From: Cyprinodon diabolis
Taxonomy: Eukaryota > Chordata > Actinopteri > Cyprinodontiformes > Cyprinodontidae
DNA length: 64,000 bases
Reading direction: 5' to 3'
Assembly: GCA_030533445.1 (NCBI GenBank)
Contig: CM060072.1
Location: 16,809,267 to 16,873,266, forward strand
The position numbers were made by a program, and so were the translations under genes. This document shows, piece by piece, positions 39,309 through 51,241 of the stretch (within the stretch, counting starts at the first letter, position 1; the number at the start of each line of letters is the position of its first letter). Under the pieces are notes generated by a model. That model did not search any database and had not been told where the DNA came from. It saw nothing but the letters and a program-made list of their open reading frames with translations.

Positions 39309-39528
39309 GAGTCCTGTATCAAAAAACAGGATTACTGGCTTAGCGAGACAACTTTAGGTTTAACCAAGACTTTCTGGTACCACAAAGCTGGATTTATTCT
39401 AGTTGAGGAAAGTCACCATGGTAATGTACTCTGAACGACAAACCTGTTCCAGGGCAAGCTGGCCTTCCGGATTTAACTGAATCCTAGAAAACTCTCCATC
39501 CAGCAGCCAATCAGCTGTTTGGTAAACA
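39309..39528 (+). mobile_element. 'GTACCACAAAGC' family copy, plus orientation
   Basis: Starts 'GAGTCCTGTATCAAAAAACA' and contains 'GGTACCACAAAGCTGGATTT' near 39377, then 'AGTCACCATGGTAA', 'ACCTGTTCCAGGGCAAGCT' and 'CAGCAGCCAATCAGCTGTTT'. The same landmarks in the same order occur on the minus strand at 60383-60600. Sequence outside these limits does not match between copies. No coding potential. Confidence 0.7.
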
Positions 39529-42500
39529 ATGGCATGTTGTAATTTGTTAAACACATGTAATTGTGTTTTACATAGTACTAATTGTCTAATCTTACCAAAA
39601 ATAGATCAAGTGAGGCAAAGTTGTAAAAACACATGAACCAGAAAAGCTGCATTGGCATATATTGCAATAGAGGAGAAATACATTTATTTTCCCATTCAGG
39701 TGAAATTCTGTAACTCTGGAGGAGTGCAGAGACCAACAGCACAGGTGGCTTTATTGACAGGAAAACTTTAAGTATGAACTCCACAACTCTGACAAGGAGG
39801 AAGAAGAAAGGAAAGAGAGGTGTAGAAAAAGGAGGTTGTTGTGCAACTTTAATAGATCTATTGCCCACCCAAGCACAGTAGGGGCAGTAAAATGATTATT
39901 TAAACAGATATTATTCAGACTGTTATATACAGTTTGTGAGCCCACGCCCTATTGGCTGTGTGTTAACACAAGTAAAAGTGGGAATCCAGCTCTAATTATG
40001 GTCAAACTAATAACTTTACACAAAAATTGAGTATATTAACCAAAGCCTCCTCTAGAATTGAGTGTTTATTAACAAAACACAGTTAGCTATGCATCAAATA
40101 TATCAGTCAAAAACTCTTAACTACTGTATATGAGTGAAACTAAAGTAAATTATGCTACTTAGTACAAAGAAGATGGGAAAATCATAATCAATGAGATGAT
40201 GCAATGATAGTATGCTGGTAGCTAGCAGTTATGGACAAGGACACCTATTAAAATTACTTTTGGAAATAATTAAATCAAAATGTAATGACAGTATGGGAAA
40301 AGACATGAATGTTAACATTTTATTAGTGTTTAAACCCTTAGTGAAATAAAACTTGTGCTAGCTTTATAAACAATAGCTACAAAATATTAGTATGACAAAT
40401 CATGGGGTCCATCTTGTTAGCTTTGTCTTTATCAAACCATAAACACATGAAATTATAAAAAAAAGAAAAGAAAAAAAAGACATTGTTTAACTGGAAGATC
40501 ACTCCAAAATGTGTCAGACCTCTAACTCTACTGATCTCCGTTTCAGAAAAGCTGAGTTCCTCCAGTATTACAGCTCAGCATGGCAGGATCACAGCAGGAG
40601 TGTTGTTTTGTTCCAGCCAGGTACACATCAGGGAAGCTCCCCTCCTTCACTCTCTTAATCTCTTCAAGCATCTAAAAATCCATGAAACTCCAAGAGGAAT
40701 GTGGCGAACTGTCTGTTTTGCAGCAATTTGTTTCTGATGTTAGCCACCAGATCCACTTAGCCTGGGTCAATCTGGAGCTCTGGCCCCTGGGTATGGGGCC
40801 ATGATGGTTTCCGATGTGAATCTCACAGGCACGATGTTAAGCAAAGTGTAGATGACCATTTTGAGCAAGGCCTTGTTGTTACGTTACACGTCATGTCGCG
40901 CTTCACAGTAAACCTCAATAATCTAGGGATTTATATCGCACTGAAGTATTTAATCTGCATCAGAATTGAAGCTCAAACTGAAGATTTTTCCACTTACAGT
41001 CTTACTCAAAGACAGGAAAAGAAGTTCTAAATTTAAGTCTAGTTTATAATTCATTCAAAATAGTTGGATACATGCATATTGTTCTAAAATAGAGACACAC
41101 ACATTAGACTCACCCCGACACACACAGACAAACACACCCCTACCCACTACACATCCACTGATTCATTTTTAACATACAGTATTTATTCACACAGCACACC
41201 TAAACAATTAGGCTGTAGATTACAAAATTAGGTTAGGTTAAAAAGAAAAAATAAATAATATTTAAAAAGATTAGTTTAGTTTATACATCAGAAAAAGTTG
41301 TCTTGTGTTGAATTGAAATGTGTGTTACTGAGTGAGTAAAGGACATGGAGGAAGAGCCAGGTCTATAATGCTGCATTATTTAGTGATCATTTTCCTCAGT
41401 CAAAACCACAGGAGGAATGTATCCAGGATAACATGGAGAACCTATGGGAACTACTGGACCGCAGAGTTGGTTCCAATTCTTTTATTTATCAAAACATTTT
41501 CAAAATTATTTCAATCATTTATTAATGCATTTATTTGTGTTATTGCAGCCTGCTCTAGTATTGGAGAACGCGGGTCATTGTCTCCTAATTTAAATAAATT
41601 AGCCAGAAAATATCGGTACATTTTAAAACATTCGCAATAGAGGATTCAGGTGAAATTCAATCCCACAGTCTTCCGGGTGCAAGTTATGCATGCCTAACAG
41701 TCAAACGGTCCAATATGTGACCAAAAAGTCATGATGCATTATAATTTTTGAAACATGAAAGGACCACACTGTTGACCACACAGCTGTTATTCATTAGAAT
41801 AACAATACTGTTATTACAGAACAAACAAGTTCAGCCTTGAAATAATGCAGAGATTAGTACATCAGCCAATTGCAGCTCTCATAGCTATCCTGGTGATCCC
41901 ACCTCTCAAAACTATATCAAATGTATCAAGCATAGTGTTGAGTTTTGGCCAATTTTGTTAAATTTGTTAATTGGTTCATGGGGCTTTGAAATGACCATCA
42001 CTTCCTCCAAGAACCTCATGGAAAAAGAGGAAAAATGTAGAGACAGTTGCCTTGTCCACATGGCACCATTGGGGGAAGGACTGCATGCCTGTGGGACCCC
42101 CCAAACACCAGATGATTTAGACATCAGTTTTTAGACTAAATCTGTCATAGTCTGGATTTAGTCCAGAAATAGTAGTTTAAAATTGATAAAAAATAATCAG
42201 AAAATTACAGCTTTTAACCTCTCACTTTCCAACCAAATGTTGACGTTGTTTGGAGGTAAATCATGTCACCTTTTTAATGTCTTTTCAACCAATTTTTGCT
42301 CAGTGGGTGAGTGTTTTGTGATACTGTCTTTGAGAGGGATGAGGTTGCATAGGTTAGAGCGAACCGAATGTAAGCTGTACCTGCGCCTTCCTTGAGGTGA
42401 GAGTACCTTGGAGTGGCTGTCTTACCCAAAGGGAGGAGAAATTTTTCACAGGCTCCATCTCTACCTGTAGCGTGCAGGGTTTTTTTTTTTATTATTTATT

Positions 42501-44249
42501 TTTTAGTTTACCAAAGCAGCTTTTTGGACTCAAAGAATTTATCAAGCAGGAGAGATAAATTGCCAGCTGCTGTGCCTCTGCCACAGTTTGTCTCACAAAC
42601 TGGAAAAATTACTTTAGGTTGCCTATTACTGTTTCTATAACCAGCCAGGTTGGCGACAAGCTACTGTAAGCTAAAGGCTTCACATGAGCATACAGACATC
42701 AGCAGTAGCACTTAAGATGGACTCGCATAATGGAAAGCTCTCAAGAGCTCAAAATAGGAAAATCTGTGAGGACAGTAAAGGTGTAGATGAGAGACACTAA
42801 ACCAAACAATAAAGATGACCTAAAGGCCATCATCAAAGTCACCTGGCTATCCATCACACAACAGCAGAAACACAGGCTCATACCCACTCCACAGAGATAC
42901 AGGAACTCATGCAAAACAGGCGAGTACGTGAGTAAAATGTTCAGCTCATGAAGACTTTTGCCTATAGGTCAGTGTTTTAGTGTAACTAAAGAGTAATTTA
43001 TAGTGTTCTTTTTTACCCAAAAACTACATTTTGTGTTTATTGGTTGAAAACTATTTTAATCAAAACCAAATGAATCATGAGACCTAATGTAAAATAAAAT
43101 GGCTGAAGACCAGAATGTTACTTGTAAAATAAATTAGGTTTTCAGATCTGGTTTGAGATGCACCTGATTTTCTTCTAAACGTCAGAACACACCGAATCCA
43201 ATTTTGCATCTGATCCAACAGAAAATCATGTCAGATGAGGTCGTGGCATGTAGCACTCATTCAAATATGATTTTTTTTTGCAAGGGGATGTTTGCGTAGG
43301 TCGGACTACGCAGGAATTCAGCTGCAATTCCATGGGTCTGACAGTAAGAGACACACGGTTACAAAGGTAAACGCATCTGATTTGTTGGTAAATACAAAAT
43401 AAAATCTCTTAATCAAATGGTGAAGGAGTCAGTTTTGGAGTCGCACAGAGCATATATATCAAGCAAGACAGACTGATCCAAAAACAGAATACATTACCAA
43501 TGGTAAGAGTTCAGGAGGACATAAAATGGAGAAAGTAGTGATTCCATTTAAGCCCCTTTGAGCCTCAAAAAATGCAAAACAACAAAGGGCAAACAGAGCA
43601 GGTAAACGAAGTTCATTATTCTCCGCTCTTAATGAAAAAAATAAGAAAAACTGAAAATATCCGACCAACTTCAAAAATCTCTAAAAACTCTATCTTCTCT
43701 GGTTTAAGATGCTGCACTGAGTCATTAATTGTGGGCTTTGCTTTATAGCTGTGCCAGGGTTTTTAATTTATTTATCAATTTTGATAACTTTAGAAAATCT
43801 GTCCAAATTAAAATGTAGAATTTTTTTTTTATTTGTGTGTGTGGCAAAGAGACAGATGTGAATAAAAAGCACAAATCTGCAAAGATCTGCCCACCCTGCG
43901 CAGTCAGAGCCTCTATGTAAAATAGAAAACGTTTGGATCGGAGATTAAAAAGTTACGAAACAGGTGTGACCTGGCCTTAATAGCCTGAATAATCCCATCA
44001 CCCTGAAAAAGAGTTTGTAAGGAAGTTTGGTTGAATATTTCCTTAGGCAAGCATAGCACAGTGGAAAAGCCCCCCCCCCCCCCCCCACATATATGTGGGT
44101 CAATGGTTTTTGCTAAAAGACACAATCCACCATGTCTCTACTACAACTTCAGCTTTCAGAGAGTAAATGTACAGTACTGCTACCACACAGTTAGCCAGTT
44201 AAATTAGTGCACTGAGCAACTGAAAATGATTCTGTTCCTAAAGAAGAGC

Positions 44250-44830
44250 TTATTGGGTGACTTAAGTCCAAGTGTTCCACGGTCCTGTTTAATTTGCTCA
44301 TACTTGTTCAGAAATCCAGGCTTTTGTCGTTTTTCGGCTGCTGCGTGATCCAACAAATGTCACAGAGTAAAACAACTCCATGTTCCTCAGCAGCGACCTT
44401 TTAAATGTAAAGACTTTAACAAGGATGTCTGTTACTTCTTAATACTCAGCGATTAGATCAGCATGAATATTCATTTCCTTAGAGGACATGGACAAAATGA
44501 GATGACAGTGGCTTTGCTTTCATCTTCTCATTACGCCACATTCATATCCATTATTAATAAAATACTACCTCCTTTGTATCATTAATTAATCACACTTCCT
44601 TTATGAATATTATCTTGCTTTTATTCATGTCTTAATGACATACAGCATTCCATCCCCCCCATAGAGATATTAACTGCATCAAGGATTACATTTAATAAGA
44701 ATAACTGTTTTTAATCTGACTTGTTAGAGCCGTCGGCTTTTTTTTTTTTCCATGTGTAGGAATTGTAATTGCTCCATTAAAATTCTATTAACAGCATTAG
44801 ACAGTATTTCGATCTAATGGCATCAGATTA
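44250..44830. promoter_or_regulatory. Candidate conserved non-coding element / enhancer
   Basis: Dense TAAT/ATTA cores and octamer-like words: the perfect palindrome ATGAATATTCAT (44463-44474), 'CATTAATTAATCAC' near 44580, 'TTATGAATATTATC' near 44600, and 'GAATTGTAATTGCTCCATTA' near 44760. No repeat is recognised here and no ORF. Vertebrate developmental enhancers often look like this, but AT-rich DNA also yields such words by chance, so this is inference. Confidence 0.3.
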
Positions 44831-45455
44831 ACAGAAATATTGAGAAATAGGAGATTTTTGCATGGATGGACAGTTTAACAAACTGTTTCTTTTTTTGCAA
44901 GGTCTAGTACTAAAGTGGAGTAAAGACTTTTTGTCAAGCTGGCTTTGAAGTTTCTGGAAAATACTGAAAATATTATTCCCCTTGGAAAATGCTGAAACAT
45001 TTGAATTGACTTCATTGAAATCAATTGTGCATGGTGCCAATGTGTTGTAAGGACAAATTGGGATTTTTACAGGGGGTGTGGGCCACTTTAAACCTTATAA
45101 AGGCCACCAATTGTCTCAGATTATTAACAGGTCTTAAATCAGCTATAAAATGTGAAAATCCAAACAATTAGGTATCAAGATAAGCATTTGGATTGTTAGG
45201 AATCAACAAAGCATTCATTATTAACTGAAATCACAATGTTATATAGCATATGAGGATCCTGAACCTGTCAATAAACACTAATATATATATAAAAAAATAA
45301 ATTAACAAAATACAAACATTGCAGATAGCGTTATTTTCCCTCTGGTTTATTTTTCCCTTAACAGTGATGGAATTATTCAGGAGGGAATAGATGTTCCACA
45401 AATCACAAATCTGTTTACCTACAAAATAATGATCATACAACATCTTTGCTTCAAG

Positions 45456-45486
45456 AATATGTACAAATATCGGATTTGTACATATT
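45456..45486. repeat. 13-bp perfect inverted repeat with 5-nt loop
   Basis: AATATGTACAAAT (45456-45468) pairs fully with ATTTGTACATATT (45474-45486) around ATCGG. Confidence 0.9.
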
Positions 45487-45963
45487 TGCACACAAACATC
45501 AGAGTTTACTAAAACAACAGCAGCAACCAAAGCACCAAAGTTGCATCACTTCCAGCTCGATAACATTCCACTTTGCCTTGAAGTTTGTTGATTCCGTCCA
45601 ATCTACTACAAGCTGTACAGAGACCAACTGTGACCTTCATAGTCCTCATCTTGTCAACAAACTCTCAGGACTTGGAGGAAGACGACAAGACTAAATTAGA
45701 AAGCGCTGTGCAGGAGACTCACAGAATGTGGACTGATTTAATTCACAACCTGGCTGGAATGATGATGGCAAATGTTTTAGCTGGTTTCCTTTATACGAAG
45801 GAGTCCCTTTATTTAGCCATGAAGCTCCAGAGATTTAAACGATTGTGGTCTGTGATTAGAAGCTAACCCTGAAAAAGCCTTTTACAGTAAATATGGAGAT
45901 AAAAGATTATCAAAAGAAAACATTTTAACCAAACATTTGAAAAATGACATGGTTGCCTCACAT

Positions 45964-46620
45964 AGATCATATATGGAGGTGTGGGGTAACACTTATAGAT
46001 CACATTTAAAACCTCTCTTTATTGCAGAGGAGAGTCGATATAATTATAAGAGATATTTATAAAGATACTTTGAAACGTAATGAATTGATAGAGTATAATT
46101 TAAATTATTTATAAGGATCATATAAAGTTCTACGAGACAATATTAAAAGTAGATTTTCTAAAAGAGAAACTACAACTTAAAAGGAACACATTTTCAAAAA
46201 ATCCAGATATAAAACAGAAATGATGAAAATATGTATTTTCAATAAAGGTGTTGATTTCTGGGTCAAGCCTATCAGTGAGTTAAAGTAATTAGAGATGTAT
46301 TCTGCATCTAAGAAAACTTGAAGGTCATTATGAGGAGTCGATACTACAGTGGATAGGCTGATGTATGGAAGGTTTTTATTTTTTGTTTTCTGTGCATTGG
46401 TGAACATGGTTTGTTATTTTATTTTTTACGGTTGTTATCATGTTGAGCTGGATAAGGAATACTTTCTAAAAAATTGGGGCTAATAATATGAGTTCTTACT
46501 TCTTTCTGCTCCTACTCATTTATGATTTCCGTCAACACGTGCATAGTTTTTTTTATTTTGTGTTTTATTAGATCTATTAAAGGACAAACTTGAAAAAAAT
46601 CTGTGACTCTATCAACAGCT
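45964..46620 (+). mobile_element. Degenerate Rex/jockey-like LINE 3' fragment
   Basis: A short readable block 'MEVWGNTYRSHLKPLF' (from about 45972) matches the region after the RT domain of fish Rex-like non-LTR elements. It is followed after a frameshift by 'LQRRVDIIIRDIY'. The downstream part has the '..TTACTTCTTTCTGCTCC' type of 3' UTR (46496-46512) that I associate with these elements. It is riddled with stops and indels. Limits are approximate. Confidence 0.45.
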
Positions 46621-46851
46621 TTTGTAGGCTTATTTAAATTAGCAAAAAAAAATTGTTTCTAAAATTAAGGCCGTGTGACACTAATCTATGTTGTTAATTG
46701 TAATGGCAAGTGAATGGCATAATCTTATCATTCGTGCCATTTTTTTTTTTTTTTAAAGGAAGTAATTACTATGTATAAAGGCCTTTCTGAAATATGTTTT
46801 TTTTAAATGTATGTTCTTTAAGATTCATTAGGTAACCAGAATTAAATTTAA

Positions 46852-47041
46852 AGCTTCAGTGTGTAATAATTACAGGGATATACAGTCAGAAATGTAATAT
46901 ATTATACATAACTATGTTATTTTATCATCATCTACGAGCTCAGCCTCTTAACCTGGGGGGGGGGGGGGGGGGGGGGGTGTTCATGTTGCTGCAGTCTGCA
47001 GTCTGACCGCTAGATGTAGCTAAAAGTTACACACTGTAGCT
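46852..47041 (-). mobile_element. TTAA-flanked non-autonomous element, collapsed copy
   Basis: Flanked by perfect TTAA (46848-46851 and 47042-47045). On the minus strand it starts AGCTACAGTGTGTAACTTTT and ends TAATTATTACACACTGAAGC(T). The outer parts match the 488-bp copy at 24790-25277. The middle of about 300 bp is missing and replaced by a 23-base run of G on the plus strand (46955-46977), which lies where the long copy has its C-rich patch. Confidence 0.82.
46955..46977 (+). repeat. 23-bp poly(G) tract
   Basis: Uninterrupted G run inside the collapsed TTAA element. Its length as read may be affected by sequencing of a homopolymer. Confidence 0.85.
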
Positions 47042-47850
47042 TTAATGATATAAAATGATACAAAATACTCAGAGATGGCAATGAGTAAAAAATTAAAAGG
47101 TTGAGTGTACAATTTTTAGGTAAAAAAAAAGCCTAAGTCATTTTTTCAACAACTATGCTTTCACAAGCCCATCCTACCTGCTCTCCCGTCCCCCAGGAAA
47201 CATCCCTATCAAATGTCCATGCATGAGCACCGTTGACGTCATGCACAGCTCTTTATAGGCTATGTCTGCACTGCTTAAGGACACACAGCTAAAGCAGAAT
47301 ATTCACATTACACCTATTAGGTTCTCCACTGAAACCAAAACTGCCTGGTTAAGAGTATAGATTAGGCCCGACTCTCCTGGGGTCTGTGGGTATAAAGCGC
47401 AATCTGACCCGAGCCGGACCCAGACACCTTCTTGACCCAGAAAAAAACCAACATGAAGACATCTTTATTTAAGTTATTACAGCAACAGGATGCAGTCAAT
47501 CCATTCAGAGGTAATTTCTGCATTTACTGTTCATGCAAGGAAAGCCATAGTTAAACTACACAATGGACAGTGAGCACTATCTCAGAGCATGTCTGCTCTG
47601 CCCAGCTACAAGTCTTATGCAGGTCATGTGTAAGGTGCAGCAGAGCAAAGCAGAGAGATGTGCCATCTGTATCTATATATCTATCTGTGTTATCAGTATC
47701 TCCGGCATCTGCAGGATGTTCTCCATCATCCAGACACTAAACACATCCAAATCAAATGTTCTGTGGATGAGAGAATTGATCAGAATGCTGGGTGGGGCTA
47801 TGTTCATGTGCACAATGTGTGCCCTGCTCTTGGTGAATAACTGCTGCATC
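47042..47850. other. Non-coding stretch
   Basis: Contains an isolated TGACGTCA palindrome at 47234-47241. A 116-codon ORF (47563-47913) runs into the repeat at 47851 and has no family resemblance; it is not called as a gene. Confidence 0.5.
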
Positions 47851-48200
47851 TATTCAATTCAATTCATTTGTATAGTGCCAACACGTCATCTTAAGGCAGT
47901 TTACAGAGACTAGTCAATCAGGTCATACAGTCAGATTGATTCAGTTTTTTTGTCTAGGAAAAAAAAAAGCTGATTGCATTGACTCTTTGACTTCAGCAAT
48001 CCCTCACACCAAGCATGCATGCAGCGACAGTGGAAAGAAAAAGTCCCTTTCAAAAGGGAAGAAAGCTCCAGCAGAACCAGGGTCAGTGAGAGCTTCCATC
48101 TGCCAAGGCAGACAAGGGTTCAAGCAAGACAGAAGCAGACATAACGTCAACCAGTTCCACAGGCGGCCCCATCCAGGGAAGACACAGCCGGTCAGATGAG
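47851..48200 (-). mobile_element. LINE-derived repeat with (TTGAA)n tail, minus strand
   Basis: On the minus strand the 3' end reads 'GCACTATACAAATGAATTG' followed by ATTGAATTGAAT, the L2-like tail type of many fish repeats, preceded by 'AAACTGCCTTAAGATGAC'. The body contains the common fish-repeat block 'GCATGCATGCAGCGACAGTG' (plus strand, near 48014) and 'CTCCAGCAGAACCAGGGTCA' near 48066. No ORF. Confidence 0.6.
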
Positions 48201-50197
48201 TTCCAAGCCAGCTCCCATCTGACTTTCTCCCTTTCCCAAAACAATAGAAGACAACAACTGAAGTAAGTAACTTCTATTTCAAAACACATGTAGCCCCTTA
48301 AGTATCTACTAGAACTAAATAGATTTATAACAAGAAAGACAAAATAAAGAATCGTAGAGCTTGATTGGAATCCGACTGTCCTTCGGGTTTGGGCAAAAAG
48401 TGTTTACACTGGATGCATAAACACCTGAAGAGCGCATTCACAGCAATAGAAAGCCAGCTAGGAACAAGCACAAAATGCTGAGGCGGACACAAAGATTAGC
48501 ATGTGGTGGAACCAAATGACCCCTGGAACTCAAAGATAAAAGAAGATAATCTATTATACCTTTAAATGTACCATTCAATTTGCCTGGAAAGCAATGGAGT
48601 GTAATTAAATTAAAAATGAATGACACGTGAAAGCAGTGTAAGCTACAAAAGGCTAAAAACCCTGATTCACTTACACCAGTTCTTCAATGAGAAGAAATCG
48701 TCACACTTTTGGCAAATTCTTTGGAGAAACTTGTAGAAAAAAATACTAATGATATTAATCTATTATAATTTTCATCTTATCCAACTTAAAAAATAAATAT
48801 TTTCAGTTTTATTTCCATTGTGAAAATAAAAATATCTCCTTTTCTTATGTGAAAAACAAAAGTGGTGATGACCTTCATTTGATATTTTTTGTTGCCTCCA
48901 CATATTGTAAAGCTTAGAAAATAACATGAGAAACCCAGAGAGAAAAACCTAAGCCCAAAAAAAGCAAACAAAATAAAATGTAAGATAATGCAAAACTGAG
49001 GTTATAGGCCCTTTGACCTATCTGTGAGCCTATTGTATGTAAGAAGACAGAGAAAATCCAATGCAATTGAGTGTGAGAGACAGAGATCTCTGTTACGTTT
49101 TTTTGTACAAAGTAAATCGCCAGCAAAAAAAAAAACAATTTTTTTACCAGTAGCAAACATGTTCTACTTCACATAAAAAAAAAAAATTAAAAAACAACTG
49201 AAACTCACAGTTGAAAATATGTAATTATACACCTTCAATTGCTGAGGTTTTACATTAAAAATGATCGTACATTATATCACTAATATTTGGGTATTTTGTG
49301 GCTCGTAGCTCAAGTGCTATCAGTGTTTTCTGACACGGAAGGGATGGTTTAAAACCCACCTGATTTGATTTCTCCAGCGCTGTCTCTGTGTACAATGGAA
49401 GATCATTGTTATGCAGCTCAGACCTGCAGTTCAGACTGTGCACAGAGACAGGCAGCAATTTCTCCGATCAGATTCCCCATCATCATCATCATCAAGTCCT
49501 GTCCTCATCCCTGCATTATACACATTCTCTGTAGGACAGCCTGATGGATGGGGCTGCTTCAAACAGAGCAATGAAACAATTACTCCATCGCTCCATCTCT
49601 GTCAGGACTCTGTTCAAAGAGTCTGATGTTGGAAAAGAAAAGCACCCATAAGTCAAACTGACGATCGTTTGAATAACAGGTGCGCGTTTACTTTTTTTTT
49701 TTTTGCCTTCATGGTCTACTGAGAAATAGACTCTGCTTTTCTAAAGAATAGAGGACAACCAAATAAAAGTATTCTGTATAAGGTTTTGAGAAAACCAAGC
49801 ATGATATATTGTTAAATACAAAACTGAAAGTCAATGATAATTATTGACTTGTTGGGGCAATATTGTGTTAAAAAGTAACTTTTGTCTCGTGATTGAGTCA
49901 AAAGTTACTTTTTAAGACAATTTTATAACTGATAAACATGAAGTCATTGGCTGAACAGCTAATACATAGCCATAGCTGAATTAACAGAACAGTGATGCAA
50001 ACCAACAGGAGTAGAATAGCTGAAAAGGAAAATAATCAAGGTGTTGGGATAGTTCAGATACGAAAGGGTAAAACTTTCTCCCCAACAGAGCAATAGACTA
50101 TTTAGGTCTAATGGTCAATTTCAGCTCCTAAAGCTGGTTTTGCTAAATATGTGCAACAATCTGTAGCAATCTACCACACATCTGTGGTGGAATTAAT
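48201..50197. other. Non-coding stretch
   Basis: A CAT/ATC run lies near 49480-49495, with A-runs near 49125 and 49180. A long hairpin at 49862-49921 is listed separately. No gene recognised. Confidence 0.5.
49862..49921. repeat. Long imperfect hairpin (17-bp perfect core)
   Basis: TTAAAAAGTAACTTTTG (49868-49884) pairs perfectly with 49899-49915. One G/G mismatch is followed by 5 further outer pairs, and the 14-nt loop can itself form CTC/GAG pairs. Confidence 0.88.
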
Positions 50198-50619
50198 TTG
50201 TGTTATAGATTACAGGCATGTCTTAAAGATATACAAACCTGGATGACTCTTAACTTTCTGCTCCTGAATGAAGACAAAACAGAAGTTATAGTCTTTGGAC
50301 CTGAGTCATTGAAAAAGAAGCTGATTAGTCAGTCACTTCATTTGGATGGGATTAAATTGATCTCAGATAATAAAGTAAAAAACCTTGATGTTATTTTTGA
50401 TCAGGACCTGTCATTTAAATCCCATATCAAAGAGGTTTCTAGAATTTCCTTATTTCATCCGCAAAATAATGGAAAAATTTGAAATATCCTGTCCAGGGGT
50501 AATGCTGAGCAACTAGTCCATGCATTTGTCACTTCAAGGCTGGACTTTTGTAATTCTTTACTACCAGGAAGTCCACAAACTGCAGTTATTATCCTTCAGC
50601 TGATCTAAAATGCTGCATT
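50198..50619 (+). mobile_element. L2-clade LINE fragment (post-RT region)
   Basis: An open frame from 50207 reads 'RLQACLKDIQTWM', 'NFLLLNEDKTEVIVFGP' and 'NLDVIFDQDLSFKSHIK', the thumb region after the RT active site in fish L2 elements. A frameshift or stop near 50480 is followed by 'AEQLVHAFVTSRLDFCNSLL' in another frame. The YADD box is missing (5' truncated). The fragment ends at 'LQLI*NA' where a hAT-like MITE begins, and LINE sequence does not resume beyond it. Confidence 0.85.
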
Positions 50620-51241
50620 CAGAGTACAAATACTTCGTTACTGTACTCAAGTAGATTTTTCTGATATTTTTACTTTACTTTACTACTTATTTTCATGGCG
50701 ACTTTTTACTTCTACTCCTTACATTTTAGACAAATATCTGTACTTTCTACTCCTTACATTTAAAAAAATTGGCTCGTTACTTTATTTTTGAATCATGTCA
50801 ATGGAGTTACCGTTATTATTTTTTACATCATCAATACCAAATTCAATCTAATTGGATGGGAATCTACGTTGCATTTGACGCACCACTACAAGATGAATCA
50901 ACAGATTCGGCGGTATTCATTCGCGGCAAATCATTGCAGCTTGGTGGCGGTGGCGTTAGCATAGTAGTATGGACGACGAGATGATTGAAAATGAACACAA
51001 CGGAGATCTAGTCCTGTTGGCAGACATCCAGTTAAAATGTAGGCACCGGCATGAAAAAAGTGTTTTCTACTTTTGATTTTATACTTTAAGTAAATTTACA
51101 AGCCTATACTTTGTTACTTTTATTTGAGTAAAGAAGTTTAATCAGTACTTCCACTTTTATCTATACTATTTATAGTATTTTTTAACACAAGTATCTGTAC
51201 TTTTACTCAAGTACGGAAAGTGGGTACTTTTGCCATCTCTG
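50620..51241. mobile_element. hAT-like MITE with 'AAGTAC..' inverted ends
   Basis: The left end CAGAGTACAAATACTTC (50620 on) and the right end, read on the minus strand as CAGAGATGGCAAAAGTACCC from 51241, are inverted. Both continue into 'TACTCAAGTA'/'ACTTGAGTAAAAGTAC' blocks. The centre is unrelated AT-rich sequence without a credible ORF. Flanking octamers (GCTGCATT / GTGATAGC) do not match, so no clear target duplication. Confidence 0.65.

Larger units (their letters stand above)
39529..45963. other. About 6.4 kb without a recognised gene or TE
   Basis: Includes a homopolymer C run (44070-44086), an AT-rich motif cluster (44250-44830, listed separately) and a hairpin at 45456-45486. ORFs up to 102 codons (41332-41640) show no family resemblance. 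Confidence 0.5.

Noticed and set aside
47234..47241. Third TGACGTCA as evidence for another copy of the 16.3/26.7 kb element
   Set aside because: Flanking sequence does not match either copy; an 8-mer alone is not enough.
47563..47913. 116-codon Cys-rich ORF with hydrophobic segments
   Set aside because: No family resemblance, runs into a repeat, and codon usage is not exon-like.
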